From NCBI RefSeq assembly GCF_007641235.1, contig NZ_CP038157.1, positions 1,488,001-1,552,000 on the forward strand: a stretch of DNA of 64,000 nucleotides. The letters run 5' to 3'. The position numbers and the translations under genes are program-made. Under the pieces are notes generated by a model. It worked only from the letters and a program-made list of their open reading frames with translations. It searched no databases and was not told the DNA's origin. The stretch is from Corynebacterium sanguinis. GTDB taxonomy: Bacteria > Actinomycetota > Actinomycetes > Mycobacteriales > Mycobacteriaceae. Below are positions 7,479-16,485 of the stretch, piece after piece (position 1 is the stretch's first letter; each line of letters starts with the position of its first letter).

Positions 7479-8741
7479 CTACCGCGCGCGCCTGCCACGG
7501 ACCACGTAGTAACGCGAGGTGAACAACCCGGCGAGCAGCATGCCCCAGAGGATGAATGCGGCAACCCAGGCGTAGCGGAAGTCGCCCCAGGTGTAGTTGC
7601 CTTCGGGCGCTGCGGCGTCGAGAAGCAGGCCGATGAGTTGCGCGGAAATCATGCCGGTGAAAAAGCCTCCCATGTTGCCCAGGCCCGTGCCGGAGGCGAC
7701 GATGCTGCGCGGCATTTCCTCGCGGATGGTGTCGAACCCGAAGTTCGACACCGGCGTGGCCAGGCCCATAATCACGGCGAGCACGATGAGCGCACCGAAG
7801 CCGCGGGAAGTGGGGGAGGCGAAGAAGATGATCCAGGCGACGCAGTGCAGCGATGCGACCAGCGCTGCGGCGAGGTCGCGGTTTTCGCCCGTGCGCCCCG
7901 ACAGTGGTGCGAGGCACGGCCCGCCGAGCATCGTGGTCACCGTAAACGCCGTCAGCACCGTCCCCGCCTGGGCGGCGCTTAAGCCCATGCCCTGGATCAT
8001 CAGCGGCATGCCCCAGAGCAGTGCGAAGTTGATCATGAAGAACATGCCCAGGCCGTGGATGGTGAACGCCTCCCAGCACAGTGGCGAACGCAACACGCGA
8101 GCGACGATCTCGCGCACCGGAATTCGCGTTGTCGTCTCTGTTTTCACCAGCGCGTCGGGCGAATCCGCCACGGCGACAAACGCCGCGAGCGCGACGAGTG
8201 TCCCCACCGCGCCGAGTGAGACAAAGGCAACCGTCCAGCCCCGGGCTTGAAGCAGGTGGAGAAACGGGATCGCCGACAGGAATTGTCCGAGTTGGCCGGT
8301 TGCCGAGGTCAGTTGCGTAAACAGCGGCGTGCGGCGCATCGGAAACCAGTAGGACAACAGGCGCAGCGCGGAGAGGAACGCGGTGGCGTCGCCCGCGCCG
8401 ATGAGCACGCGCGCGGCAATGGCCAGCGGGTAGGAGTCAGTGAATCCGAGGATGACCTGGCCGGTGGCCATGACCAGCGCTCCTGTCACGAGCATGAATC
8501 GCGGGCCGCGGCGGTCGATGAGTAGTCCCACCGGGATCTGCGCCAGCGCGTACACGCCGACCTGCACGGAAGTAAACAATGCGATGCGCGAGGCGTCGAC
8601 GTCGAAGCGGTCCATTGCGGCGAGCCCCGCCACCCCGAAGGAGGTTCGCCCCGTCACCGCCACGACGTAGACGGCCACCGCCGCAAGCCAGATCACTACA
8701 GCTCGGGGGGTTACGCGGTCACGGGGGTGGAAAGAGGACAT
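7479..8741 (-). CDS. MFS transporter (420 aa)
   Basis: This 420-residue protein has about 12 hydrophobic segments and the major-facilitator loop motif after TM2 (IDRRGPRFMLVTG, the G-x-x-x-D-R-x-G-R-R type). The TM4-5 loop contains RVLIGAGDATAF. The overall shape is closest to the anion/organophosphate or sugar-acid symporter groups, but the substrate cannot be read from the sequence. It is divergent from thrC, with 45 bp between the starts. The coding region ends just before repeat array 1. Confidence 0.85.
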   Translation of the reverse strand: MSSFHPRDRVTPRAVVIWLAAVAVYVVAVTGRTSFGVAGLAAMDRFDVDASRIALFTSVQVGVYALAQIPVGLLIDRRGPRFMLVTGALVMATGQVILGFTDSYPLAIAARVLIGAGDATAFLSALRLLSYWFPMRRTPLFTQLTSATGQLGQFLSAIPFLHLLQARGWTVAFVSLGAVGTLVALAAFVAVADSPDALVKTETTTRIPVREIVARVLRSPLCWEAFTIHGLGMFFMINFALLWGMPLMIQGMGLSAAQAGTVLTAFTVTTMLGGPCLAPLSGRTGENRDLAAALVASLHCVAWIIFFASPTSRGFGALIVLAVIMGLATPVSNFGFDTIREEMPRSIVASGTGLGNMGGFFTGMISAQLIGLLLDAAAPEGNYTWGDFRYAWVAAFILWGMLLAGLFTSRYYVVRGRRAR

Positions 8742-8772
8742 GTGAGTGAACGTACTCCAGGGCCCCGCCTTG

Positions 8773-8778
8773 TACAGT
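8773..8778 (+). promoter_or_regulatory. -10 hexamer TACAGT of thrC
   Basis: TACAGT ends exactly 8 nt before the GTG start of thrC, with no purine-rich ribosome-binding site in the normal place. A leaderless thrC mRNA is the simplest reading. Confidence 0.5.
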
Positions 8779-8786
8779 GGTAGACC

Positions 8787-10238
8787 GTGGATTACATTTC
8801 AACGCGCGATTCCAAGGTCGCGGCCGCCAAGTTCACCGACATCCTCTTGATGGGCCTCGCCCCCGACGGTGGTCTTTATCTTCCGGCCGTCTACCCGCGC
8901 ATTACGCCCGATCTTCTCGACGCGTGGCGCACGCTTCTCGACGCCCAAGGCTACGCAGCCCTCGCCGCCGAGGTGGTTAAGCTCTTCGTCGACGACATCC
9001 CGCCGGCGCAGATCGAGGAGATCACCGCGCGTGCCTACCGCACCCCGGTGTTTTCCACCGAGGAGATCGTCCCGGTAACAAAGCTCGACGAAGCTCTCTA
9101 CATCGCGCACTTGTCCGAAGGGCCAACCGCGGCGTTCAAGGACATCGCGATGCAGTTGCTCGGCGAGCTGTTCGAGTACGAGCTGGCCCGCCGCGGCGAG
9201 GAGCTCAACATCCTCGGCGCCACCTCAGGCGACACCGGATCTTCCGCTGAGCACGCAATGCGTGGGCGCGACAACATCCGCGTGTTTATGCTGACCCCAG
9301 CCGGGCGCATGACCGCGTTCCAGCAGGCACAAATGTTCGGCCTTGACGATCCCAACATCTTCAACATCGCCCTCGATGGTGTCTTCGACGACTGCCAGGA
9401 CGTGGTCAAGGAGGTGTCCGCGGACGCGGCGTTTAAGGCTAAGTACCGCATTGGAGCAGTCAACTCCATTAACTGGGCGCGGCTTGTGGCCCAGACGGTG
9501 TACTACATTTCCACTTACCTGCGCGTCACCGAGTCCAACGACGAGCAGCTTTCCTTCTGCGTGCCCACCGGCAACTTCGGTGACATCTGTGCAGGCCATG
9601 TGGTCAAGCAGATGGGGCTGCCGATTGACAAGCTTATCGTGGCCACCAACGAAAACGACGTGCTGCACGACTTTTTCTCCGGCGGCAACTACCGCCCGCG
9701 CTCGGCGGCCGAGACCCATGCAACCTCTAGTCCGTCGATGGACATCTCGCGAGCCTCGAACTTCGAGCGTTTCATTTTCGATGCCACCGGGCGCAACGCC
9801 GCCGTGACCGCGGAGCTGTTCGCAGTGAAAGCGAAGCAGGGCGGCTTCTCCGCGGACGATCTCGGTGACCCAGAGTGCATGGAGCGCATCCGCGAGGACT
9901 TTGGTTTTCTTTCAGGCACGTCCACCCACGCCGACAGGGTGGCCACGATCAAGGCTGTCCACGAGAAGTACGACTACCTGATCGACCCGCACACCGCTGA
10001 CGGCATGTTTGTCGCGCGAGGTGTCGCGCAGCAGGTTGATACCCCGATCGTGGTGTTGGAGACTGCGCTGCCGGTGAAGTTCTCGGAGACGATCACCGAG
10101 GCGCTGGGCTTCGCCCCGGATGTGCCTGAGAGGTTCGCACACATCTTGGATGCCGAGCGCCACGTTGTGGACCTGCCCAACGATGCCGATAAGGTGAAGG
10201 ACTACATTATCGACTCGATCCAGAGCACGGACGTTTAG
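8787..10238 (+). CDS. thrC: threonine synthase
   Basis: The 483 residues match the long-form threonine synthases of corynebacteria, yeast and enterobacteria. The start is MDYISTRDSK (GTG codon). The PLP-binding lysine is Lys118 in GPTAAFKDIAMQ, and the phosphate-binding loop is LGATSGDTGSSAEHA. It converts O-phosphohomoserine to threonine and phosphate in the cytoplasm, the last step of the threonine pathway. The other pathway genes (hom, thrB) are not in the window, which is usual for this genus. A 42-aa gene starts 25 bp downstream. Confidence 0.97.
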   Translation: MDYISTRDSKVAAAKFTDILLMGLAPDGGLYLPAVYPRITPDLLDAWRTLLDAQGYAALAAEVVKLFVDDIPPAQIEEITARAYRTPVFSTEEIVPVTKLDEALYIAHLSEGPTAAFKDIAMQLLGELFEYELARRGEELNILGATSGDTGSSAEHAMRGRDNIRVFMLTPAGRMTAFQQAQMFGLDDPNIFNIALDGVFDDCQDVVKEVSADAAFKAKYRIGAVNSINWARLVAQTVYYISTYLRVTESNDEQLSFCVPTGNFGDICAGHVVKQMGLPIDKLIVATNENDVLHDFFSGGNYRPRSAAETHATSSPSMDISRASNFERFIFDATGRNAAVTAELFAVKAKQGGFSADDLGDPECMERIREDFGFLSGTSTHADRVATIKAVHEKYDYLIDPHTADGMFVARGVAQQVDTPIVVLETALPVKFSETITEALGFAPDVPERFAHILDAERHVVDLPNDADKVKDYIIDSIQSTDV

Positions 10239-10263
10239 CGCTTGAGTTTCAAGGGGGCAAGTT

Positions 10264-10392
10264 ATGGCACAGGAGCAGTTCGCGGGCAAGGAGTACTTCG
10301 CGGAATTCGACCCGGAGAAGTTCATCAACGACCTGAAGAATAACCAGGCTGAGAACGACGACACCCAGGACAGCCTCAGTGAGCAGTCCTAA
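10264..10392 (+). CDS. small acidic protein (42 aa) coupled to a serine protease gene
   Basis: The 43-codon frame begins MAQEQFAGKEYFAEFDPEKF and is preceded by a strong AAGGGGG ribosome-binding site 7 nt upstream. It overlaps the GTG of the following protease gene by 14 bp, so the two are probably translationally coupled. The product is strongly acidic, soluble, and has no recognisable domain. It could be a regulator or partner of the protease, or only a leader that sets its expression. I do not recognise it. Confidence 0.6.
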   Translation: MAQEQFAGKEYFAEFDPEKFINDLKNNQAENDDTQDSLSEQS

Positions 10393-11362
10393 TCCGCAAT
10401 CGGCGCGGCACGCGGCCCCCGTGCGGGGCGTCGGGATTGGAGCTTGGACGACGATCCTGGTCATCACCCTGTTCACGGTTGCGATGATCGTGTGGGCGGG
10501 GATCAACGCGTCGCAGTTTCCGACCGCCACCATCCAACAGCGCCAGGCGCTCGAGGCCGTGCAGACCCCGGGCGACAACGCCGGCGCCCCGCCAGCGGCC
10601 CCGGCGGAGGTCGCTCCGGGCGAGGTGGTCAACGTCGTTCGCATGCCCAGCTTCGCCCTGTGGGCGCCGGGCACGCTGATCCAATCCACGGATCACTACC
10701 CGCGCCCCGGCGAGGCCTTTACCGCGCAGTCGTGCACCGTCGCGTTTTCTTTCAGCAACGCCGAGGGCCGGAACTTCGCCGTCACGGCTGGCCACTGCGG
10801 TCGCGAGGGGGATCTGGTGTGGCCGACAAACGCGACCACGGCGCAGGACTACGCGACCGAGGTGGGCCACTTCATTTACTCGGGCCTCTACAGCGAGGGC
10901 GCGCCGGATATTGACGTTGCCGTGATCGAGATCACGGACCCGCAGCGGTACATGTCGCTGGTGGGCGACCCGATCGAGACCGGGATCGCGCAAGATTTGG
11001 CTACCCCGCCGGGCTACATCTGCAAAACGGGAGGCACCACCGGTTACACCTGTGGGCAGTTCCAGGAGACGGGCCGCGTGCAGATCATCACGACCGATTC
11101 CGATGTCACCCGCGAGACAAAGGGCGATATCGCCGCGGTCTGCGCAGCCAAGGGGGATTCAGGCGGGCCGGTGTTCCAGGACGTCAACGGGCGCGCCACC
11201 ATCATCGGCGTCGTTTCCGGCACCGAGGCAGGCCGTTCAGCGGAGGAGTGCTACGAGGGGATGGACAACCCGAGGCTGATGTCGTACTCGAACGTGGATC
11301 AGACGATGCAGGTCATCAACGCGGTTGTGCCGGACGCGTTGTGGGAGATTCGCAGCGTCTAA
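10379..11362 (+). CDS. membrane-anchored trypsin-like serine protease (327 aa)
   Basis: An N-terminal hydrophobic segment at about residues 23-42 acts as a signal anchor, followed by a Pro/Ala-rich linker. The chymotrypsin-fold domain carries His139 in VTAGHC, an Asp in APDIDVAVIEI (Asp177 or Asp179, more likely the latter) and Ser261 in GDSGGPVF. Paired cysteines around the active site suggest disulfides and action outside the membrane. It is a complete-looking S1 protease of unknown target. Translation probably depends on the 42-aa gene that overlaps its GTG. Its TAA stop overlaps the TAG of the convergent gene. Confidence 0.88.
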   Translation: MSSPNPQSARHAAPVRGVGIGAWTTILVITLFTVAMIVWAGINASQFPTATIQQRQALEAVQTPGDNAGAPPAAPAEVAPGEVVNVVRMPSFALWAPGTLIQSTDHYPRPGEAFTAQSCTVAFSFSNAEGRNFAVTAGHCGREGDLVWPTNATTAQDYATEVGHFIYSGLYSEGAPDIDVAVIEITDPQRYMSLVGDPIETGIAQDLATPPGYICKTGGTTGYTCGQFQETGRVQIITTDSDVTRETKGDIAAVCAAKGDSGGPVFQDVNGRATIIGVVSGTEAGRSAEECYEGMDNPRLMSYSNVDQTMQVINAVVPDALWEIRSV

Positions 11363-12150
11363 CCGCGTTGCTGCGCGTCCCACTTTTCGCGGAATGCCTC
11401 CCCGGTGGGATCCTCGAAATGTGCGTCCGACCGATCAACGCGCGGACCGTACTTTTCCTGCACGCGGACCTTCTCGGGGTCGTAGGCAGTGAGAACGAGC
11501 TGGTCGGTGGGGGCTACCGGTTCACGGTCATCCCAGCTGTCGACGATCGCATCGGCTGCGGAGGTGGAATTGCTGAACCAGGTCATGGCCACCATGTGCT
11601 CAACGGGGCGGCCGGGGTAGAAGTAGAAGGACACGGAGTCGGTCGTGCCGGCCAACGCGTCGGTGACGTAGCTCTCAATGGTCGCCGGGCCGGGGGAGTT
11701 GTAGCAGTATCCCCAGAGGTTGATCCGCAGGTTGTCCTGCGTGCGCACCGTCATGTTGTCGACGCAGTTTTGCTCGAGGAGCCGCGAGACGTGGCCTGAG
11801 AATTCCGCCAGACTGGCTTCCGCAGTGTCGGTCATCGTGCCGGTGAGTGTCACGCCCGTCGACGTTCGCGCGGTGGCGGCGTCCGCGATCAGGTAAGCGC
11901 GCACGGAGGCGTCGACGTTGTCCACGCTCGTTTCCACTGGGTTGAACGGCCGCAGCGGCTTGCCGACGCTCGGGGGAGCGTCCTCGTGAGAGCTCGCCGT
12001 GTCTGCCAGGACAATGCCGCCGGCGATCAGCCCGATGAGCACGGCGCCGTAAGCGACGGTGAACACCGGCGCGGGCAGCGCACGCAGCATCCGGATGTTG
12101 GCGTCGACGGGCTCGTTAGCTGGGGCATCGGCAAGCTGGGGCTCGGTCAT
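11359..12150 (-). CDS. membrane protein with an extracytoplasmic domain (263 aa)
   Basis: The start MTEPQLADAPANEP is chosen because upstream codons overlap the Nudix promoter and read as shadow sequence. A short cytoplasmic tail is followed by one hydrophobic segment at about residues 30-50 (VFTVAYGAVLIGLIAGGIVLA). The rest is a mixed domain of about 210 residues with two cysteines (QNCVDN and WGYCYN) that could form a disulfide outside the cell. I do not recognise a family. It is divergent from the Nudix gene and convergent with the protease, with overlapping stop codons. Confidence 0.7.
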   Translation of the reverse strand: MTEPQLADAPANEPVDANIRMLRALPAPVFTVAYGAVLIGLIAGGIVLADTASSHEDAPPSVGKPLRPFNPVETSVDNVDASVRAYLIADAATARTSTGVTLTGTMTDTAEASLAEFSGHVSRLLEQNCVDNMTVRTQDNLRINLWGYCYNSPGPATIESYVTDALAGTTDSVSFYFYPGRPVEHMVAMTWFSNSTSAADAIVDSWDDREPVAPTDQLVLTAYDPEKVRVQEKYGPRVDRSDAHFEDPTGEAFREKWDAQQRG

Positions 12151-12184
12151 GATGGTTGGCAATTCTAGCCCACGGTTGCAGCGA

Positions 12185-12190
12185 TACACT
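12185..12190 (+). promoter_or_regulatory. -10 hexamer TACACT of the Nudix gene
   Basis: TACACT ends 6 nt before the ATG at 12197, consistent with a leaderless transcript for the Nudix-GH25 pair. Confidence 0.45.
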
Positions 12191-12196
12191 TGAGCC

Positions 12197-12721
12197 ATGC
12201 CCATTCCCGAGTTCATCGTTGCCATGCGCGAAAAGATCGGCACGGATCTGATGTGGCTGCCGTCGGTGACAGCGATTGTGTTGCGCGACTCGACCACCGA
12301 TTCGCCCTGGGCGGTGCCCGATGTGCTGCTGGTGAAGCGCTCCGATAACGGTGAGTGGACGCCGGTGACGGGGATCTGCGATCCGGGCGAGGAGCCGCAC
12401 CACGCCGCCGAGCGTGAGGTGTTCGAGGAGACCGGTGTCGCCGCGCGGTCGGTGGCGCTGCTTGGCGTGGGGTCGGTGGGGCCGATCACCCACGTCAATG
12501 GCGATCGCGCCTCGTACATGTCGGTGCAGCTGCGCCTGGAGGCGGACGACCCGGCCGCGCAGCCCGTGGTGGGCGACGATGAGTCCGTCGACGTCGGGTG
12601 GTTTCCGATCTCCTCGATGCCGGTGACGGACCCGAGATGGCGCCTGGTGATCGCGGACGCTGCTTCGCAACGCCGCCACCCCGGGCAGTTCGTGCCCCGG
12701 CTGGGGCTGACCAAGCGCTGA
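12197..12721 (+). CDS. Nudix hydrolase (174 aa)
   Basis: The Nudix box (G-x5-E-x7-REUxEExGU) is intact from GICDPGEEPHHAA through EREVFEETGV, at about residues 60-82. The enzyme should cleave a nucleoside diphosphate linked to another group. The substrate could be a sugar nucleotide, a dinucleotide or an oxidised nucleotide, and cannot be told from motifs. There is no signal peptide. The stop TGA shares its A with the ATG of the GH25 gene, so the pair is translationally coupled. Confidence 0.9.
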   Translation: MPIPEFIVAMREKIGTDLMWLPSVTAIVLRDSTTDSPWAVPDVLLVKRSDNGEWTPVTGICDPGEEPHHAAEREVFEETGVAARSVALLGVGSVGPITHVNGDRASYMSVQLRLEADDPAAQPVVGDDESVDVGWFPISSMPVTDPRWRLVIADAASQRRHPGQFVPRLGLTKR

Positions 12722-13293
12722 TGCGTTTCGGTATCGACGTCTCCGAGCACCAGGACGGGTTGTCACTGGCCGCCTCGGGCGCATCATTCGTGGTGCTGCG
12801 CACGACGGACGGCACCTACCGCGACCACGTTTTCGCCTCCCACCTCGACGACGCGCGCAGTGCCGGTATTGAGGTGGAAACCTATCATTACCTGCGTAGC
12901 CCTTCCGAGGGCACGAGCGTGGGAGAGCAGGTCGAGGCCAGTCTCGCCGTGTTACAGGACCTGCGTGTGCCCATGTGGCTCGACTGCGAGACCCCGGCGG
13001 GTTTAGCGCTTGACGACGTCGCCCGCGCGCACTCCCTCTTCACCTCTGCGGGCGTTGACGTTGCCGGCATCTACACCTCGCGTCGCTGGTGGCGTTGGCG
13101 CATGCTCGGAGCTGACACCCGGCCTTTCGGGAAGCTGTGGTTAGCTGAGTACGGAGCCGACGACGGAAGCTACCCTGGCGATTCCGCGTGGCCGAAGGCG
13201 GTGGGCAAGCAGGTGCCCGCGATGTGGCAGTTCACCTCGCGCGGCCGTGTGCCCGGATACGGGGGCGACGTCGATGTGAATGCGCGGCGCTAG
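12721..13293 (+). CDS. GH25-family lysozyme-like protein without a signal peptide (190 aa)
   Basis: The protein starts directly with the GH25 core (MRFGIDVSEHQDG). It has the catalytic strand WLDCE with the Asp and Glu of the DxE pair, and ends with MWQFTS...GGDVDVN, the typical last strand of these muramidases. GH25 enzymes cut the MurNAc-GlcNAc bond of peptidoglycan. No secretion signal or wall-binding domain is visible, and the start is fixed by overlap with the Nudix stop. It is therefore either exported by another route, released on lysis, or has a cytoplasmic role. The panE -10 box overlaps its stop codon. Confidence 0.8.
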   Translation: MRFGIDVSEHQDGLSLAASGASFVVLRTTDGTYRDHVFASHLDDARSAGIEVETYHYLRSPSEGTSVGEQVEASLAVLQDLRVPMWLDCETPAGLALDDVARAHSLFTSAGVDVAGIYTSRRWWRWRMLGADTRPFGKLWLAEYGADDGSYPGDSAWPKAVGKQVPAMWQFTSRGRVPGYGGDVDVNARR

Positions 13294-13296
13294 AGT
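13291..13296 (+). promoter_or_regulatory. -10 hexamer TAGAGT of the ketopantoate reductase gene
   Basis: TAGAGT begins at the TAG stop codon of the GH25 gene and ends 7 nt before the ATG at 13304. One trinucleotide is both a stop codon and part of a promoter. Confidence 0.5.
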
Positions 13297-13303
13297 GCAA
13301 GGC

Positions 13304-14224
13304 ATGAGGATTCTGATTGTGGGTGCCGGTGGCGTCGGCGGGTATTTCGGCGGGCTGCTCGCGAAGGCGGGACAAGATGTCGGTTTCATTGCTCGCGGGG
13401 AGACGCTTGACGCATTGCGCGGCTCCGGGCTGCGGTTGACTAGCCCGGAGGGTGCAACCACCGTGACGGATTTCGTGGCGGGTCAGGGCGCTGAGGAGGT
13501 CGTCGACAAGCTAGGCGGCGTCGATGTGGTCATCGTCGCGTCCAAGGCGCTGCCCGGCAACGCCACCTTCGCGGACGTGAACACCGTGCCTGACGTACCG
13601 GTGGTAACCACGCACAACTCCGTGGAGGTGCACTTTGACGCCGCGGAAGTGTTCGGGGCCGAGCGCGTGCTCGCCGGGGTCGTGCGCGGTTACATGACCC
13701 GCACCGCGCCAGCGAAGATCACGCTCAACCCTGGGCCGCTCTCGCTTAGCTTCGGGTTGCTTCCTGGGGTCACCGAGACGCCGGAAGTTGCGCCGTTGCT
13801 TGTCGACGCCCTGAAGAACGCCGGGATCGGTTCGACGTACCACGGTGCTGACGGGGTCGTGTTGACCGATGTGTGGATGAAGGCGATGTTCGTCGCCACC
13901 ACGGGCGTGCTCGGGGCGGTGGCGCAACGGCCGCTCGGCTACCTGCGTACCGAGCTGCGGCCGCAACTCAGGGGCCTGATGGAGGAAGTCTTCGCCGCGG
14001 GCCGCGCGCTGGGGGTGGAGCTTAGTGACGACGCCGTAGAGACAAACCTCGCCATCTGCGACGCGCAGTACGAGCAGGCGACGAGCTCCATGCACCGCGA
14101 TATTGCGGCGGGCTTGCCCAATGAGCTGGACGCGCAGGTGGGGGCGCTGCGGCGGATGGCGCAGCGGGGCGGTGTTCAGACCCCGCTTTTGGACATGGTG
14201 TACGCGCTGGCCCTGACGCGCTAG
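13304..14224 (+). CDS. panE: 2-dehydropantoate 2-reductase (ketopantoate reductase family)
   Basis: This 306-residue protein starts MRILIVGAGGVGGYFGG, the Rossmann GxGxxG site for NADPH. Upstream codons are excluded because the -10 box would then lie inside the gene. The ApbA/PanE C-terminal helical domain follows, with the conserved-lysine region DVWMKAMFVATTG. The family reduces ketopantoate to pantoate for coenzyme A synthesis. Corynebacteria can carry more than one paralogue, so the exact substrate is not certain. Confidence 0.88.
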   Translation: MRILIVGAGGVGGYFGGLLAKAGQDVGFIARGETLDALRGSGLRLTSPEGATTVTDFVAGQGAEEVVDKLGGVDVVIVASKALPGNATFADVNTVPDVPVVTTHNSVEVHFDAAEVFGAERVLAGVVRGYMTRTAPAKITLNPGPLSLSFGLLPGVTETPEVAPLLVDALKNAGIGSTYHGADGVVLTDVWMKAMFVATTGVLGAVAQRPLGYLRTELRPQLRGLMEEVFAAGRALGVELSDDAVETNLAICDAQYEQATSSMHRDIAAGLPNELDAQVGALRRMAQRGGVQTPLLDMVYALALTR

Positions 14225-14285
14225 ATGTTTGCCTGCCGCCGGGCTATAACATCAGTGATACGTCATCAAAAGAAGAGAAGCAACA

Positions 14286-14822
14286 ATGAACATCGGAGTC
14301 TTTCTCGGATCCATTCGCGAAGGGCGCACGGGAATCGACGTAGCAACGTGGGTGATGCAACAGCGTCAGGCGCGTGCCGACGGCCACACCTACCACTTAA
14401 TCGACCTGGTGGAGCAGGATCTCAACCCGAACACCGCCGCTCCGCCGAAGGGGGTCAAAGACGGTGCCTACGCCGATGAGAAGACCCGTGCCTGGGCCAA
14501 ACTGATCGATGGCTTCGACGCATTCATCTTCGTCACCGCCGAGTACAACGCCTCCGTCCCCGGCCCGATGAAGGACGCCTTCGACCTTCTTTACGCCGAG
14601 TGGACGGGCAAACCAGTCGCCCTCGTCGGCTACGGCTCCGACGGCGCGTCCACCTCGCGCTCGCACTGGTCCGACATGCTCAACCGCGTGGGGATGAAGC
14701 TCGTTTCCACGCAGGCCGGTTTCTCATTCAAGGAACACTTCCCGGAGGCGACGTTCACCCCGGGCGACGAGGATACGGCCCGGGTGAACGCTATCGCCGA
14801 CGCGCTTACTGCCGCGGTCTAG
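14286..14822 (+). CDS. NADPH-dependent FMN reductase family protein (178 aa)
   Basis: The flavodoxin-like fold starts MNIGVFLGSIREGRTG, the FMN-phosphate loop G-S-x-R of the FMN_red family. The segment FVTAEYNASVPGPMKDAFD is the second signature (P-E-Y-N-x-S-x-P), and LVGYGSDGAS follows. It should be a cytosolic flavin or quinone reductase using NAD(P)H. The ribosome-binding site AAGAAGAGAAG precedes the ATG, and a candidate -10 TATAAC lies 36 nt upstream, so this gene has a normal leader. Confidence 0.9.
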   Translation: MNIGVFLGSIREGRTGIDVATWVMQQRQARADGHTYHLIDLVEQDLNPNTAAPPKGVKDGAYADEKTRAWAKLIDGFDAFIFVTAEYNASVPGPMKDAFDLLYAEWTGKPVALVGYGSDGASTSRSHWSDMLNRVGMKLVSTQAGFSFKEHFPEATFTPGDEDTARVNAIADALTAAV

Positions 14823-14880
14823 AGCGCTGTCGGGCCACGCAGTTGGTGAGGTGGCACGGTAGTTACTGCGTAAGCAGATG

Positions 14881-14917
14881 AAAAAAACGCGCAGGGGCAT
14901 CGGGGCTCCTGCGCGTT
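14881..14917 (-). terminator. rho-independent terminator of glnA
   Basis: AACGCGCAGG (14886-14895) pairs perfectly with CCTGCGCGTT (14908-14917). On the minus strand the stem is followed by seven T residues (14881-14887). It lies about 20 bp past the glnA stop. Confidence 0.9.
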
Positions 14918-14937
14918 ATCCTGCTAATGGGCGTCGA

Positions 14938-16374
14938 TTAGCAGTCGTAGTACATCTCGAACTCGAGCGGGGTCGGGTGCAGGCGCGAGGGTGTGATCTC
15001 GCGGTCGTACTTGAGCTTGATATAGGACTCAATAAGGTCCTCGGTGAACACGTCGCCCTCGGTGAGGAAGTCGTGATCGCGCTCCAGCGCCACCAGCGCC
15101 GCCTCAAGCGAGGTCGGGGCCTGCGGGATCTCCTTGGCCTCCTCCGGCGGGAGCTCGTAGAGGTCCTTATCCACCGGGGCGTGCGGCTCGATGCGGTTCT
15201 TGATGCCGTCGAGGCCCGCCATCATCATCGCGGCGAACCCGAAGTAGGGGTTGCCCGAGGGGTCCGGGGCGCGGAACTCGATGCGCTTGGCCTTGGGGTT
15301 GGAGCCGGTGATCGGGATGCGGATCGCGGCCGAGCGGTTGCGCTGCGAGTACACCAGGTTGATCGGAGCCTCGAAGCCTGGCACGAGGCGGTGGTAGGAA
15401 TTCAGCGTCGGGTTTGTAAACGCCAGCACCGCGCCGGCGTGCTCGAGGATGCCGCCGATGTAGTAGCGCGCAATGTCGGACAGGCCGCCGTAGCCAGCCT
15501 CGTCGTAGAACAGCGGCTTGCCGTCCTTCCACAGCGACTGGTGGGCGTGCATGCCGGAGCCGTTGTCGCCGGCCAGCGGCTTCGGCATAAACGTCGCCGT
15601 TTTGCCGAACTGGGTGGCGGTGTTCTTCACGATATACTTGAAATCCTGCAGGTCGTCGGCGGCGTGCAGCATCGTGTTGAACTTGTAGTTGATCTCCTGC
15701 TGGCCGCCGTTGCCTACCTCGCGGTGGAAGCGCTCCACGTCGAAGCCGGAGGCAGCGAGGTTTTTGACCATCGCGTCGCGCACATCCACCGTCTTGTCGT
15801 ACGGCGGCACGGGGAAGTAGCCGCCCTTGACGCGGTTCTTGTAGCCCAGGTTGGGGGAGCCGTCGATCTCGGACTCCGCGCCGCGGTTCCACCAGCCTTC
15901 CTCGGAATCGAACTCGAAGAACTGGTTGTTGCCGGTGACCTCGTAGCGAACGGCGTCGAACAGGTAGAACTCGGCCTCGGCCCCGAAGAAGCAGGTATCC
16001 GCAATGCCTGTCGACGCGAGGTAGTCCTCCGCCTTCCGGGCAACGTTGCGCGGGTCGCGCGAGAAGGGCTCGTGCGTGAACGGATCGTTGACGAAGAACT
16101 TCACGTTCAGCGTCTTCTCCGCACGGAAGGGGTCAACCTTCGCGGTGGCGAGGTCCGGCATGAGCGTCATGTCGGACTCTTCGATGGTGGTGAAGCCGCG
16201 TATCGACGACCCGTCGAACGCCAATCCCTCCTCAACGACGTCTTCGTCAAACATCGACGCCGGGATGGAGAAGTGGTGCTCCGTTCCGGGAACGTCGGTG
16301 AAGCGGACGTCGACGAACTCGACATCCTCGTCTGCAATGAAATTTTTGGCGTCCTCGATATTGTCGAAGGCCAT
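14938..16374 (-). CDS. glnA: glutamine synthetase type I
   Basis: The 478 residues match GSI-beta enzymes of actinobacteria. Visible motifs are FDGSSIRGF, the metal ligands in [12 protein letters not shown], the ATP-site [16 protein letters not shown] and NRSAAIRIP. The adenylylation site is Tyr406 in [12 protein letters not shown], the same numbering as the mycobacterial enzyme. It makes glutamine from glutamate and ammonia and is the main ammonium-assimilating enzyme. GlnE (3.9-6.9 kb) should control it. The ATG is preceded by AAGGAGTG. A strong terminator follows the gene. Confidence 0.97.
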   Translation of the reverse strand: MAFDNIEDAKNFIADEDVEFVDVRFTDVPGTEHHFSIPASMFDEDVVEEGLAFDGSSIRGFTTIEESDMTLMPDLATAKVDPFRAEKTLNVKFFVNDPFTHEPFSRDPRNVARKAEDYLASTGIADTCFFGAEAEFYLFDAVRYEVTGNNQFFEFDSEEGWWNRGAESEIDGSPNLGYKNRVKGGYFPVPPYDKTVDVRDAMVKNLAASGFDVERFHREVGNGGQQEINYKFNTMLHAADDLQDFKYIVKNTATQFGKTATFMPKPLAGDNGSGMHAHQSLWKDGKPLFYDEAGYGGLSDIARYYIGGILEHAGAVLAFTNPTLNSYHRLVPGFEAPINLVYSQRNRSAAIRIPITGSNPKAKRIEFRAPDPSGNPYFGFAAMMMAGLDGIKNRIEPHAPVDKDLYELPPEEAKEIPQAPTSLEAALVALERDHDFLTEGDVFTEDLIESYIKLKYDREITPSRLHPTPLEFEMYYDC

Positions 16375-16473
16375 TTTTTCACTCCTTGATGGGGTTGAAT
16401 GCTAACAAGACCATCCTACAGACGACGCGCCACGGGTGCCCCGAGCGATTGCCGCGGCCAATGCGCGCCCAAG

Positions 16474-16479
16474 TACTCT
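16474..16479 (+). promoter_or_regulatory. candidate -10 hexamer TACTCT of the RDD gene
   Basis: TACTCT ends 6 nt before the ATG at 16486. It is weaker than the other candidates but has the same geometry. Confidence 0.35.
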
Positions 16480-16485
16480 AGGTGC

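Noticed and set aside
14878..16389. Plus-strand open frame of 503 codons over glnA
   Set aside because: Antisense shadow; glnA is certain from its motifs and terminator.
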